A DNA stretch of 22,965 bases, from assembly GCA_030670005.1 (NCBI GenBank), contig DAOVCL010000007.1:1-22965 (forward strand), read 5' to 3'. The notes beneath the pieces are model-generated. The model ran no database searches. It had not been told where the DNA came from and was given only the letters and a program-made list of their open reading frames with translations. Source of the DNA: Candidatus Zixiibacteriota bacterium. Lineage in GTDB: Bacteria > SM23-81 > DAOVCL01. Position 1 is the first letter of the stretch; every line of letters starts with the position of its first letter. The position numbers and the translations under genes are program-made. Of the stretch, positions 15,286 to 21,516 are shown piece by piece.

Positions 15286-16477
15286 CTGCCTCCGCAATCG
15301 CATAGGCCATCCGAGCCACCCTACCCAGCCCCTTCACATCGTGCACCCTGAGGATCTTAGCTCCCTTGGCCACCCCCAGGGCCACAGCGGCCGCGGTCCC
15401 CTCCAGCCTATCCTCCACGGGGAGACCAAGAACCTCCCCGATAAAGGACTTACGGGAAGGACCGATGAGGATGGGATAACCCAACCCCTTGAGCTCATCA
15501 AGCCTCCTGAGGATTACCAGGTTATCCTGCGGCCTCTTGCCAAATCCTATCCCCGGGTCAACAACGATTCTCTCCCGGGCCACCCCTGCCTGCAGGGCAA
15601 GCTGGGCACCCTGATCAAGCCAGCTATAAATCTCCCCCATCAGATCATCATACTGAGGGTTGACCTGCATATCCTTCGGCTTACCCTTTATGTGCATAAT
15701 CACCAACCCAGCCCCAGCCCTGGCAATCACCTGGGCCATCTGGGAATCAAACCTCAGGCCACTTGGGTCGTTTATCAGATGGGCCCCCGCATCTATGGCC
15801 CTCTGGGCTACCTGGGATTTATAGGTATCCACCGAGATTATCACCCCCTCCGGCGAGGAGAGCCCCTCCACTACGGGGAGCACCCTTCCCAGTTCCTCGG
15901 AGAGGGAGACGGGATCCGCCCCCGGTCTGGTCGACTCCCCCCCGATGTCGATTATGTCTGCCCCCTCCTCTATTAACTGCTCGGCTCTCCTCAGGGCCAG
16001 TTGGGGGTCGAGGTATCTGCCCCCATCCGAGAAGGAGTCTGGGGTCACATTCAAGACCCCCATTATGTGGGGGCGGCGGGAGAGGTCCAATACCCTCCCC
16101 CGACAGTCAAGCAGCCCCCCCTTTTCTTCCTTATACTGCTCAATGGTTCCCTTCAAATCCTGGGCCAGCCCATCCAGCCCAAAGGGCTGATGGCTGAGCT
16201 TCTCACTCAGCTTATCTAATTGACGCAGATTGCCCAAAAGGAGGAGATCGGAACTCTTCGCCTCCCCGGTGATCACCCCCCTGGCCAGGGCGGCATCCCC
16301 TCCCAAGCCAAGCATCTCCTGCTTGAGTATGTTTGCCGCCGGTAGGCTAACCTTCTCCACTTTGACCACCAGGTGAAGGGCCTTCTGGGCCAGTATCTCC
16401 CAGGCTCTGGGGTCAACCCCTATTCTTTTTAGTTCCTCCCTGGCCTGGGGGTATGTCTCTATCCCCAACTTTCTCAC
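15272..16477 (-). CDS. folP: Dihydropteroate synthase with N-terminal extension
   Basis: This enzyme joins p-aminobenzoate to dihydropterin pyrophosphate in folate synthesis. The TIM-barrel part (about 135-400) has MGVLNVTPDSFSDGG (139-153), GGESTRPG (179-186), DPGIGFGKRPQDN (307-319), GPSRKSF (339-345) and VHDVKG near the end. The first 130 or so residues form an extra domain (LPAANILKQEMLGLGGDAALA), known from long DHPS variants in several phyla. That supports the GTG start at 16475-16477 behind AAGGAA. This start gives a 65-base out-of-frame overlap with the ftsH 3' end. A shorter start would cut the conserved extension. Confidence 0.94.
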   Translation of the reverse strand: MRKLGIETYPQAREELKRIGVDPRAWEILAQKALHLVVKVEKVSLPAANILKQEMLGLGGDAALARGVITGEAKSSDLLLLGNLRQLDKLSEKLSHQPFGLDGLAQDLKGTIEQYKEEKGGLLDCRGRVLDLSRRPHIMGVLNVTPDSFSDGGRYLDPQLALRRAEQLIEEGADIIDIGGESTRPGADPVSLSEELGRVLPVVEGLSSPEGVIISVDTYKSQVAQRAIDAGAHLINDPSGLRFDSQMAQVIARAGAGLVIMHIKGKPKDMQVNPQYDDLMGEIYSWLDQGAQLALQAGVARERIVVDPGIGFGKRPQDNLVILRRLDELKGLGYPILIGPSRKSFIGEVLGLPVEDRLEGTAAAVALGVAKGAKILRVHDVKGLGRVARMAYAIAEADGAF

Positions 16478-18356
16478 TCTTGGCTTCCTTCAGTATCTCA
16501 TCCAGCCTACTGCCATCTATTATCTCCTTTTCCAATAACTCCTCTGCTACGCGGTGGAGTAGATCAATGTTCCCTGCAAGGAGCTTTCTGGCCTTCCTCT
16601 CCGCCATTTTCACGGTCTCCTTCACCTCAGCATCGATGAGCCTGGCCGTCTCCTCGCTATAATCCCTCCTCTGACTTATCTGCCGACCGAGGAAGATCTC
16701 CTCCTTCTTTCCCCCAAAGGTCATAGGGCCCAGCTTCTCGCTCATTCCCCACTCACAGACCATCTTCCGGGCAAGCTCGGTGGCCTTCTCAATGTCGTTG
16801 CCTGCTCCAGTGGTTAGCTCCCCAAAGATCAACTTCTCCGCCTCTCTCCCCCCCAAAAGGTGGACCAGTTTCGTCTCTAAATACATTTTGGAATAGTTGT
16901 GCTTCTCATCTAAGGGGAGGTAGTGGGTAACCCCTAAGGCCATTCCTCTGGGGATTATGGTCACCTTGTAAACCGGGTCCGATCCGGGGATGAGCTTGGC
17001 CACTAAGGCATGGCCGGCCTCATGGTAGGCGATGCTTCTCTTCTCCTCCTCGCTTATCACCATGCTCTTCCTCTCGGCTCCCATCATCACCTTGTCCTTT
17101 GCCCCCTCGAAATCGGTCATATTCACCTTCTTGTGATCCCGTCGTGCGGCCAGAAGTGCGGCCTCGTTCACTATATTGGCCAGATCAGCCCCGGACAGCC
17201 CTGGAGTCCCTCTGGCCAGGACGGAGAGGTCAACATCCTTAGCTATGGGTATCTTCCTGGTGTGCACCCTAAAGATTCCCTCCCTCCCCCTTACATCGGG
17301 TCGGTCCACCACCACCTGACGGTCAAACCTCCCTGGCCGCAAGAGGGCTGGATCGAGGACATCTGGTCGGTTGGTGGCAGCCAGAAGGATCACCCCTTCA
17401 TTGGTCTCAAAGCCATCCATCTCCACCAAGAGCTGATTCAGGGTCTGCTCCCTCTCATCGTGCCCTCCTCCCAGGCCTGCTCCCCGGTGTCTGCCTACCG
17501 CATCTATCTCATCGATGAAGATGATACAGGGGGCATTCCTCTTCCCCTGTTCAAAGAGATCCCTCACCCTCGATGCCCCCACCCCGACGAACATCTCCAC
17601 GAAATCGGATCCGCTCATACTAAAGAAGGGAACACTGGCCTCCCCGGCCACAGCCCTGGCCAGCAGGGTCTTCCCTGTTCCCGGAGGGCCTAAGAGGAGG
17701 ACCCCCTTGGGGATCTTTCCCCCCAGCCGCTGGAACTTCTGGGGACTCATCAGAAATTCGATCACCTCCTTCAGCTCCTCCTTGGCCTCATCCGCGCCAG
17801 CCACATCATCAAAGGTGACCTTGGGCTTGTTCTCCATAAGGAGCTTTGCCCTACTCTTGCCGAAGGAGAAGACGCCTCGCTGGCTGCCCTGCATCTGCCT
17901 GATAAAGAAGAACCAGAGCAGGGCAAAGATGAGAAATGGGGCCATCTGTAGCAAGATGGAAAAGATGGGGGTGCGCTTCGGTTTGGCATCAACCTCTACC
18001 CCCTTCTCCTCCAACCTTCCTAAAAGTTGGGGGTCTTCAAGAGGGATATGAACATAAAACTTGAGGAACTCCACCTCCTTTCCCTTCACCTCCCTGGTAG
18101 CGGGGGAGCTAAGCTCCCCATGGATATCGCTCTCCACTATGGTTACCTTCCTCACCTGGGAGCCCTTGACCAGATTCATAAACTCGGTGTAGGTGATGGA
18201 GGTCTCTTCCCCACGGGAGGAGGTGAAGAGCTTGTACATATAAAGGAAGGCCAAGGTCAAGAGGGCCCAGATAAGAAGGGTCCTCCAGGTTTTACCTTTG
18301 GGGGGCGGTAGAGTAGGCCTCCTTGGCCCCTTATTAGGGGGGATTTTATCCTTCAT
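16413..18356 (-). CDS. ftsH: ATP-dependent zinc metalloprotease FtsH
   Basis: FtsH is a membrane-anchored hexameric AAA+ protease that degrades misfolded membrane proteins and regulators. The 647 residues comprise a cytosolic proline-rich N-terminus, TM helix 1 (about 26-43), a periplasmic domain, TM helix 2 (about 131-152), the AAA domain with Walker A GPPGTGKT (223-230), Walker B IIFIDEID (278-285) and a second region of homology (about 326-344), and the zinc site HEAGH (445-449). The ATG at 18354-18356 follows GAGG at eight bases. The last 20 residues are basic and glycine-rich and are encoded in the overlap with folP. The 135-base gap before it holds repeats and hairpins but no obvious promoter. 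Confidence 0.97.
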   Translation of the reverse strand: MKDKIPPNKGPRRPTLPPPKGKTWRTLLIWALLTLAFLYMYKLFTSSRGEETSITYTEFMNLVKGSQVRKVTIVESDIHGELSSPATREVKGKEVEFLKFYVHIPLEDPQLLGRLEEKGVEVDAKPKRTPIFSILLQMAPFLIFALLWFFFIRQMQGSQRGVFSFGKSRAKLLMENKPKVTFDDVAGADEAKEELKEVIEFLMSPQKFQRLGGKIPKGVLLLGPPGTGKTLLARAVAGEASVPFFSMSGSDFVEMFVGVGASRVRDLFEQGKRNAPCIIFIDEIDAVGRHRGAGLGGGHDEREQTLNQLLVEMDGFETNEGVILLAATNRPDVLDPALLRPGRFDRQVVVDRPDVRGREGIFRVHTRKIPIAKDVDLSVLARGTPGLSGADLANIVNEAALLAARRDHKKVNMTDFEGAKDKVMMGAERKSMVISEEEKRSIAYHEAGHALVAKLIPGSDPVYKVTIIPRGMALGVTHYLPLDEKHNYSKMYLETKLVHLLGGREAEKLIFGELTTGAGNDIEKATELARKMVCEWGMSEKLGPMTFGGKKEEIFLGRQISQRRDYSEETARLIDAEVKETVKMAERKARKLLAGNIDLLHRVAEELLEKEIIDGSRLDEILKEAKSEKVGDRDIPPGQGGTKKNRG

Positions 18357-18369
18357 AGTTAAACCTCAT

Positions 18370-18550
18370 CAGTAACAGTTGGCAGTTTCCAGGAATCAGT
18401 AGCTGGAAGCTTGGGAGACAATTCTTCCTCATTTTTTAGGTAGTCTCCCCTTTTGTGGATGTTATCATCCACAAAGAGATTTCCTCTTCCCTCAATTCTT
18501 GAAGTCGTTCTCTTTTCCTGATCCCTGATAACTGACCCCTGAGTCCTGTA
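18370..18550. repeat. GTCAG-type degenerate repeat element, copy 3 (hpt 3' end to ftsH)
   Basis: TCAG-type words at 18370-18405 (GGCAGTTTCCAGGAATCAG) are mirrored by CTGA-type words at 18516-18550 (CCTGATCCCTGATAACTGAC). This is the same arrangement as in the 6.2-kb and 9.6-kb gaps. The right half lies inside the hpt reading frame and supplies its last residues. Two hairpins lie between the halves. Confidence 0.55.
18413..18475. repeat. Two adjacent hairpins in the hpt-ftsH gap
   Basis: GGGAGAC (18413-18419) pairs with GTCTCCC (18443-18449) around a 23-base loop. Immediately next to it TTTGTGGATG (18452-18461) pairs perfectly with CATCCACAAA (18466-18475) across the loop TTAT. On the minus strand no U-tract follows, so they look more like mRNA processing or stability structures, or an operator, than a terminator. 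Confidence 0.5.
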
Positions 18551-19073
18551 AGCTACTATCATCCAAGGCCCCGATATAGGGAAGGTTACGGTATCTCTCC
18601 TGATAGTCAAGGCCATAACCGACTACAAATCTGTCGGGTATCACAAAGCCCACATAGTCCACCGGAACATCAACCACCCTTCTCTCCCTTTTGTCCAAAA
18701 GGGTGACTATGCGCAGGGATGTTGGGCCTCTGGTCAGGAGGTTGTTCCTTATATACCTCCAGGTCAAGCCTGTGTCCACAATATCCTCCACCACCAGCAC
18801 ATCCCGGTCCCCGATATTGGTGCCTAAGTCCTTCAGCAGTCTGACCACTCCGGTGGATTGGGTAGATGATCCATAGCTGGAGACGGAGAGGAAGTCTATC
18901 TCATGAGGAACATCGATAGCCCTGGTAAGATCGGCTAAGAAGAGGAAGCTCCCCTTGAGGATGGAGACGAGTATGGGCTTCATCCCCTGATAGTCTGAGG
19001 AGATCTCCCTCCCCAACTCCTTGACCCTGGCCTCAATCTTTGAGCCAGGGATCAATAGCTCAATTCTCTCCAT
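18492..19073 (-). CDS. hpt: Hypoxanthine phosphoribosyltransferase with repeat-derived C-terminal tail
   Basis: This enzyme salvages hypoxanthine or guanine to nucleotides using PRPP. The 193 residues include the early LVSILKGSFLFLADL block (35-49), the flexible-loop region FLSVSSYGSST, the PRPP loop VLVVEDIVDTGLT (92-104) and GLDYQERYRNLPYIGAL (154-170), which is near the normal end of the family. About 23 further residues follow. From residue 176 they are encoded by a copy of the intergenic GTCAG-type repeat, so this tail is probably acquired. The ATG (19071-19073) overlaps the tilS end by 22 bases. The tilS-hpt-ftsH-folP order is widespread in bacteria. Confidence 0.95.
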   Translation of the reverse strand: MERIELLIPGSKIEARVKELGREISSDYQGMKPILVSILKGSFLFLADLTRAIDVPHEIDFLSVSSYGSSTQSTGVVRLLKDLGTNIGDRDVLVVEDIVDTGLTWRYIRNNLLTRGPTSLRIVTLLDKRERRVVDVPVDYVGFVIPDRFVVGYGLDYQERYRNLPYIGALDDSSLQDSGVSYQGSGKENDFKN

Positions 19074-20422
19074 TTGGCCACGGCTTTCAGTGCCTTCCTC
19101 GTTCCCTCCTTGAGCTTAAATGGTTCGGCAATCCGGTAGCCGATCACCCAGAAAATCCCCTTTGGACAGGTTAAAAGGGGGACCATTCCCCTCTGAGGTC
19201 TGGGAATGTGCAGATCGACGAAGAGGTCCTGCAGCTTCTTCCTCCCCTCTAAGCCCAGGGGCCGAATCCTGTCCCCTCTCTCCCATCCCCTTAACTCAAA
19301 TGGTCCCTCAAGTCTCTCCCAGTCAAAGTAGGCCACCATTCTACCCTGCCTTCGGATGAGGTCCAGGGGAGGGGGTGCTACGATCTCAGTCCTCAGGGAT
19401 AGGCCATCCTGGGTCTCCACCATCCCTGGGATCTCGACATCTACAGGGGATCGCCGCAGGGTTCCCTGGAGGAGAAAGAGTCTTCCCTCCTTACCCTCAG
19501 CCTCGATCCCCCCGGGAAGGGAGATTCGTCCCTTAAAGGGAGATCGGGCAAGCCTCTCCAGATGAGGGAAGGGGAGCTCTCCTTTCCCCAAGAGCCTGAA
19601 GGCCTCCTTGAGCACAACCTGCCTGATGACCATATCATAAACAAAAAGGGATTCCAAATCAAGGATTATTTCCCCCCCCCACCCCCTATGGACCACCTTT
19701 TCCAAAATCCCTTTGGCCAACTTCAAAAGGTATTCGGCCTGTTCCCAAAGGATCATCCCAGATCTGGCCAATGCCTCGGTTATCCTTGGGTTATAAGCAT
19801 TCAGTTGGGGGAGAAGCCTCCATCTGATCCTGTTTCTCATATACCGCAGATCCCGATTAGAGCTATCCTCCCGGAAGGACCCACCCCCCTCCTTAAGCCA
19901 ATTTCTAAGATCGCCTCTCCTCACCTCTATGAGGGGACGGATGATCTGCCCCCTTATCGGCCTAATCCCACAGAGGCCAGTGGGGCCAGCCCCGCGTAGA
20001 AGTCTCATTAAGACCGTCTCTGCCTGGTCGTCCTGAGTATGACCGGTGGCAATCCTCTCGGCCCCAAAGTCCAAGGCAGCCCTCTGCAGAAACTGATACC
20101 TGAGAACCCTTGCCCCTTCCTCCAATCCTATCCCCCTCTCCCGGCAGAACGATCTTACCTCCTCTTGGCCAATCCGGCAGGGGATATGCAAGCCCTTACA
20201 GAGCCTCTCCACCCACCTGGCATCTCCCTCAGACTCCTCCCCCCTTAATCTATGGTTAAGATGGGCGGCAAATATCCTCAGCTCGTAATCATCCCTGATC
20301 TCCAGAAGGAGGTTCAGGAGGGCTACAGAATCCAAGCCCCCGGAAAGGGCCACCAAGACCCCATCTCCCCTCTGCAACATCCCATATTTGGCGATGGTCT
20401 CCTTTACCTTCTCTACAAGCAT
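19052..20422 (-). CDS. tilS: tRNA(Ile)-lysidine synthase
   Basis: TilS changes C34 of tRNA-Ile(CAU) to lysidine so that it reads AUA as isoleucine, an essential step here because ATA codons are common. The 456 residues comprise the N-terminal PP-loop ATPase with SGGLDS (27-32), AAHLNHRLRG, ATGHTQDDQAET and RYMRNRIRWRLLP, then a substrate-binding linker and the C-terminal domain ending with a GIFWVIGYRIAEPFK-type strand pattern. The ATG at 20420-20422 has no ribosome site, and the predicted promoter is only about 10 bases away, so the mRNA is nearly leaderless. A run of nine G residues (19672-19680, minus strand) lies inside the gene. Confidence 0.95.
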   Translation of the reverse strand: MLVEKVKETIAKYGMLQRGDGVLVALSGGLDSVALLNLLLEIRDDYELRIFAAHLNHRLRGEESEGDARWVERLCKGLHIPCRIGQEEVRSFCRERGIGLEEGARVLRYQFLQRAALDFGAERIATGHTQDDQAETVLMRLLRGAGPTGLCGIRPIRGQIIRPLIEVRRGDLRNWLKEGGGSFREDSSNRDLRYMRNRIRWRLLPQLNAYNPRITEALARSGMILWEQAEYLLKLAKGILEKVVHRGWGGEIILDLESLFVYDMVIRQVVLKEAFRLLGKGELPFPHLERLARSPFKGRISLPGGIEAEGKEGRLFLLQGTLRRSPVDVEIPGMVETQDGLSLRTEIVAPPPLDLIRRQGRMVAYFDWERLEGPFELRGWERGDRIRPLGLEGRKKLQDLFVDLHIPRPQRGMVPLLTCPKGIFWVIGYRIAEPFKLKEGTRKALKAVAKWRELSY

Positions 20423-20432
20423 AACTATTTAG

Positions 20433-20460
20433 AATATAAACTTTTTTTGATTTTTGTCAA
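20433..20460 (-). promoter_or_regulatory. Promoter of the tilS-led operon
   Basis: A perfect TTGACA -35 box (20455-20460) lies 16 bases from TATATT (20433-20438) on the minus strand. Transcription should start near 20,426, about four bases before the tilS ATG. It lies directly behind the tRNA terminator. Confidence 0.75.
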
Positions 20461-20462
20461 AC

Positions 20463-20486
20463 AAAAAGGCGACACAAAGTGTCGCC
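20463..20486 (-). terminator. Rho-independent terminator of the tRNA(CAU) gene
   Basis: On the minus strand GGCGACAC pairs perfectly with GTGTCGCC around a 3-base loop (20468-20486) and is followed by TTTTTG TTT. It lies four bases after the tRNA 3' end. Confidence 0.9.
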
Positions 20487-20490
20487 CAAA

Positions 20491-20564
20491 TAGCGGTGCA
20501 GGGATTCGAACCCCGGACCCACGGATTATGATTCCGCTGCTCTAACCAACTGAGCTACACCGCC
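20491..20564 (-). tRNA. tRNA-Met (anticodon CAU), elongator type most likely
   Basis: The 74-base cloverleaf is complete. The acceptor stem GGCGGTG / CACCGCT has a G1-U72 wobble. The D arm is GCTC/GAGC, the anticodon stem GCGGA/TCCGT has loop ATCATAA (anticodon CAT in DNA letters), and the T arm is CGGGG TTCGAAT CCCTG with discriminator A73. CCA is not encoded. The acceptor stem equals that of the elongator tRNA-Met of Bacillus as I recall it, and there is no initiator-type 1-72 mismatch. A tRNA-Ile2 read through lysidine cannot be excluded, since its gene also has CAU and the modifying enzyme gene tilS is next door. Confidence 0.9.
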
Positions 20565-20573
20565 TCATTCTCC

Positions 20574-20602
20574 AATTTAACCTTAAACAACCCCCCTGTC
20601 AA
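20574..20602 (-). promoter_or_regulatory. Promoter of the tRNA(CAU) gene
   Basis: A perfect TTGACA (20597-20602) and TAAATT (20574-20579) are 17 bases apart on the minus strand, 9 bases upstream of the tRNA 5' end. Confidence 0.75.
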
Positions 20603-20618
20603 CCATTTTTTTGATGTT

Positions 20619-20653
20619 AAACCTCCCGCAGGTTCAAAACCTGCGGGAGGTTT
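20619..20653. repeat. RAYT-associated palindrome R1
   Basis: A 16-base arm (AAACCTCCCGCAGGTT) and its perfect reverse complement flank a 3-base loop CAA. It shares its 15-base core with R2 and R3. It lies 16 bases upstream of the tRNA -35 box. Confidence 0.9.
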
Positions 20654-20767
20654 GAGAATATGATCGCCTCAGCCACACTTGGGGAATTTTGGATTTATCA
20701 CATCTTTGTTTTATCAGCTCTAAAACCCAATTTCACAAGTTTTACATTCCCTTGAGCATAAAAAATC
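20654..20767. other. AT-rich intergenic stretch between R1 and the RAYT promoter
   Basis: An open plus-strand frame from 20689 runs through this region and through R2 into the transposase gene. It has no ribosome site and its translation has no family character, so I see no gene here. Confidence 0.5.
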
Positions 20768-20796
20768 TTGAAAGATTATTTAGATTTGAGTATAAT
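20768..20796 (+). promoter_or_regulatory. Promoter of the RAYT gene
   Basis: TTGAAA (20768-20773) and a perfect TATAAT (20791-20796) are exactly 17 bases apart on the plus strand. Transcription should start near 20,803, so the leader contains palindrome R2. Confidence 0.75.
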
Positions 20797-20804
20797 AGAT
20801 CTCA

Positions 20805-20841
20805 AGAAATAGCAACCTCCGCAGAAATAGCAACCTCCCGC
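20805..20841 (+). repeat. Short tandem duplication running into palindrome R2
   Basis: AGAAATAGCAACCTCCGC (20805-20822) is followed at once by AGAAATAGCAACCTCCCGC (20823-20841). The second copy enters the R2 left arm. The units differ by one C, suggesting slippage or an abortive insertion at the palindrome edge. Confidence 0.65.
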
Positions 20842-20864
20842 AGGTTCGAAACCTGCGGGAGGTT
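20832..20864. repeat. RAYT-associated palindrome R2
   Basis: AACCTCCCGCAGGTT, loop CGA, and the perfect reverse-complement arm. It lies 19 bases before the transposase ATG, inside the predicted mRNA leader. Confidence 0.9.
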
Positions 20865-20883
20865 TACAGGAATGGGAGGGCAA

Positions 20884-21462
20884 ATGCCGCATCGCCAAAA
20901 TGTCTTTGCGCCTGACAATTATTACCATATCTATAACAGAGGTGTCAATCGTGAGAACATTTTCTTTTCAGCGGAAAACTTCCTCTATTGTTTGAGGCTC
21001 TTGGGAAAGTACATGAAACCCCACCTCGTTACGGTCATTGCCTATTGCCTAATGCCGAATCATTATCACTTACTGGTGCGACAGGATGGCGAAGTAAATC
21101 TATCCAAATTTATAAATGTTGTTTTCAATGCGTATGTGCAGGCCTTAAACAGGCAACTCGGACGCAAAGGGACTCTTTTCGAGGGTCGTTTTAAGTATGT
21201 TAGGGTGGACAAGGACGAGTATATTTTGCACCTATGTCGTTATATCCACTTAAATCCTGTTCGAGCGGGTCTGGTATCTCGGCCAGAGGATTGGGCTTTC
21301 TCCAATTACCAGGAGTGGATAGCTATGCGACAAGGGAAGTTGAAAGATGCAGCGTTTATTTCATCCTACTTTGCACATCCTGAAGACTATCAAAGGTTCG
21401 TGAGGGAATATGAAGTGGAAAGGGAACTGGAGGATAAGCTCCAGAGGTATCTCTTGGAATAG
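20884..21462 (+). CDS. REP-associated tyrosine transposase (RAYT, Y1/HUH family)
   Basis: This is a 192-residue single-strand DNA transposase of the IS200-like Y1 family, RAYT branch, which cuts and joins REP-type palindromes. The HUH metal motif is His60-Tyr61-His62 in LMPNHYHLLV. The family blocks NYYHIYNRGVNRENIF (12-27), GTLFEGRFKYV (96-106) and RYIHLNPVRAGLV (119-131) are present. The nucleophile is probably Tyr113 or Tyr120. The ATG at 20884 follows GGGAGGGC at two to five bases. A longer frame from 20689 would translate through R2 and is unlikely. It looks intact. R2 upstream and R3 9 bases downstream are its likely recognition sites. It reads against the neighbouring tRNA and the sorting-domain gene. 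Confidence 0.93.
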   Translation: MPHRQNVFAPDNYYHIYNRGVNRENIFFSAENFLYCLRLLGKYMKPHLVTVIAYCLMPNHYHLLVRQDGEVNLSKFINVVFNAYVQALNRQLGRKGTLFEGRFKYVRVDKDEYILHLCRYIHLNPVRAGLVSRPEDWAFSNYQEWIAMRQGKLKDAAFISSYFAHPEDYQRFVREYEVERELEDKLQRYLLE

Positions 21463-21470
21463 GGTAAAGC

Positions 21471-21503
21471 AACCTCCCGCAGGTTTCAAACCTGCGGGAG
21501 GTT
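21471..21503. repeat. RAYT-associated palindrome R3
   Basis: The same 15-base arms with loop TCA. It lies between the RAYT stop and the convergent sorting-domain gene and could block read-through from both, though no strong U-tract follows. Confidence 0.9.
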
Positions 21504-21516
21504 TATAAGGTCAAGG

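Larger units (their letters stand above)
20619..21503 (+). mobile_element. RAYT/REP unit (transposase gene with palindromes R1, R2, R3)
   Basis: A single plus-strand HUH transposase gene is bracketed by palindromes with identical 15-base arms: R1 and R2 before it, R3 after it. The sequence is more AT-rich than its neighbours and reads against the surrounding minus-strand genes. This layout matches REP-associated tyrosine transposase (REPtron) units of other bacteria. The unit may have been domesticated. No target-site duplications are obvious. Confidence 0.7.

Noticed and set aside
18359..18616. 85-residue minus-strand open frame over the hpt end and gap
   Set aside because: It is out of frame with hpt and made of repeat sequence, with no ribosome site or family likeness.
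20689..20883. 65-residue N-terminal extension of the RAYT
   Set aside because: It would translate through palindrome R2, while the ATG at 20884 has a good ribosome site and starts at the family's usual N-terminus.
20619..21503. CRISPR-like array from the three repeated palindromes
   Set aside because: Only three copies with very unequal spacing, full palindromes and a RAYT gene between them; no cas genes.
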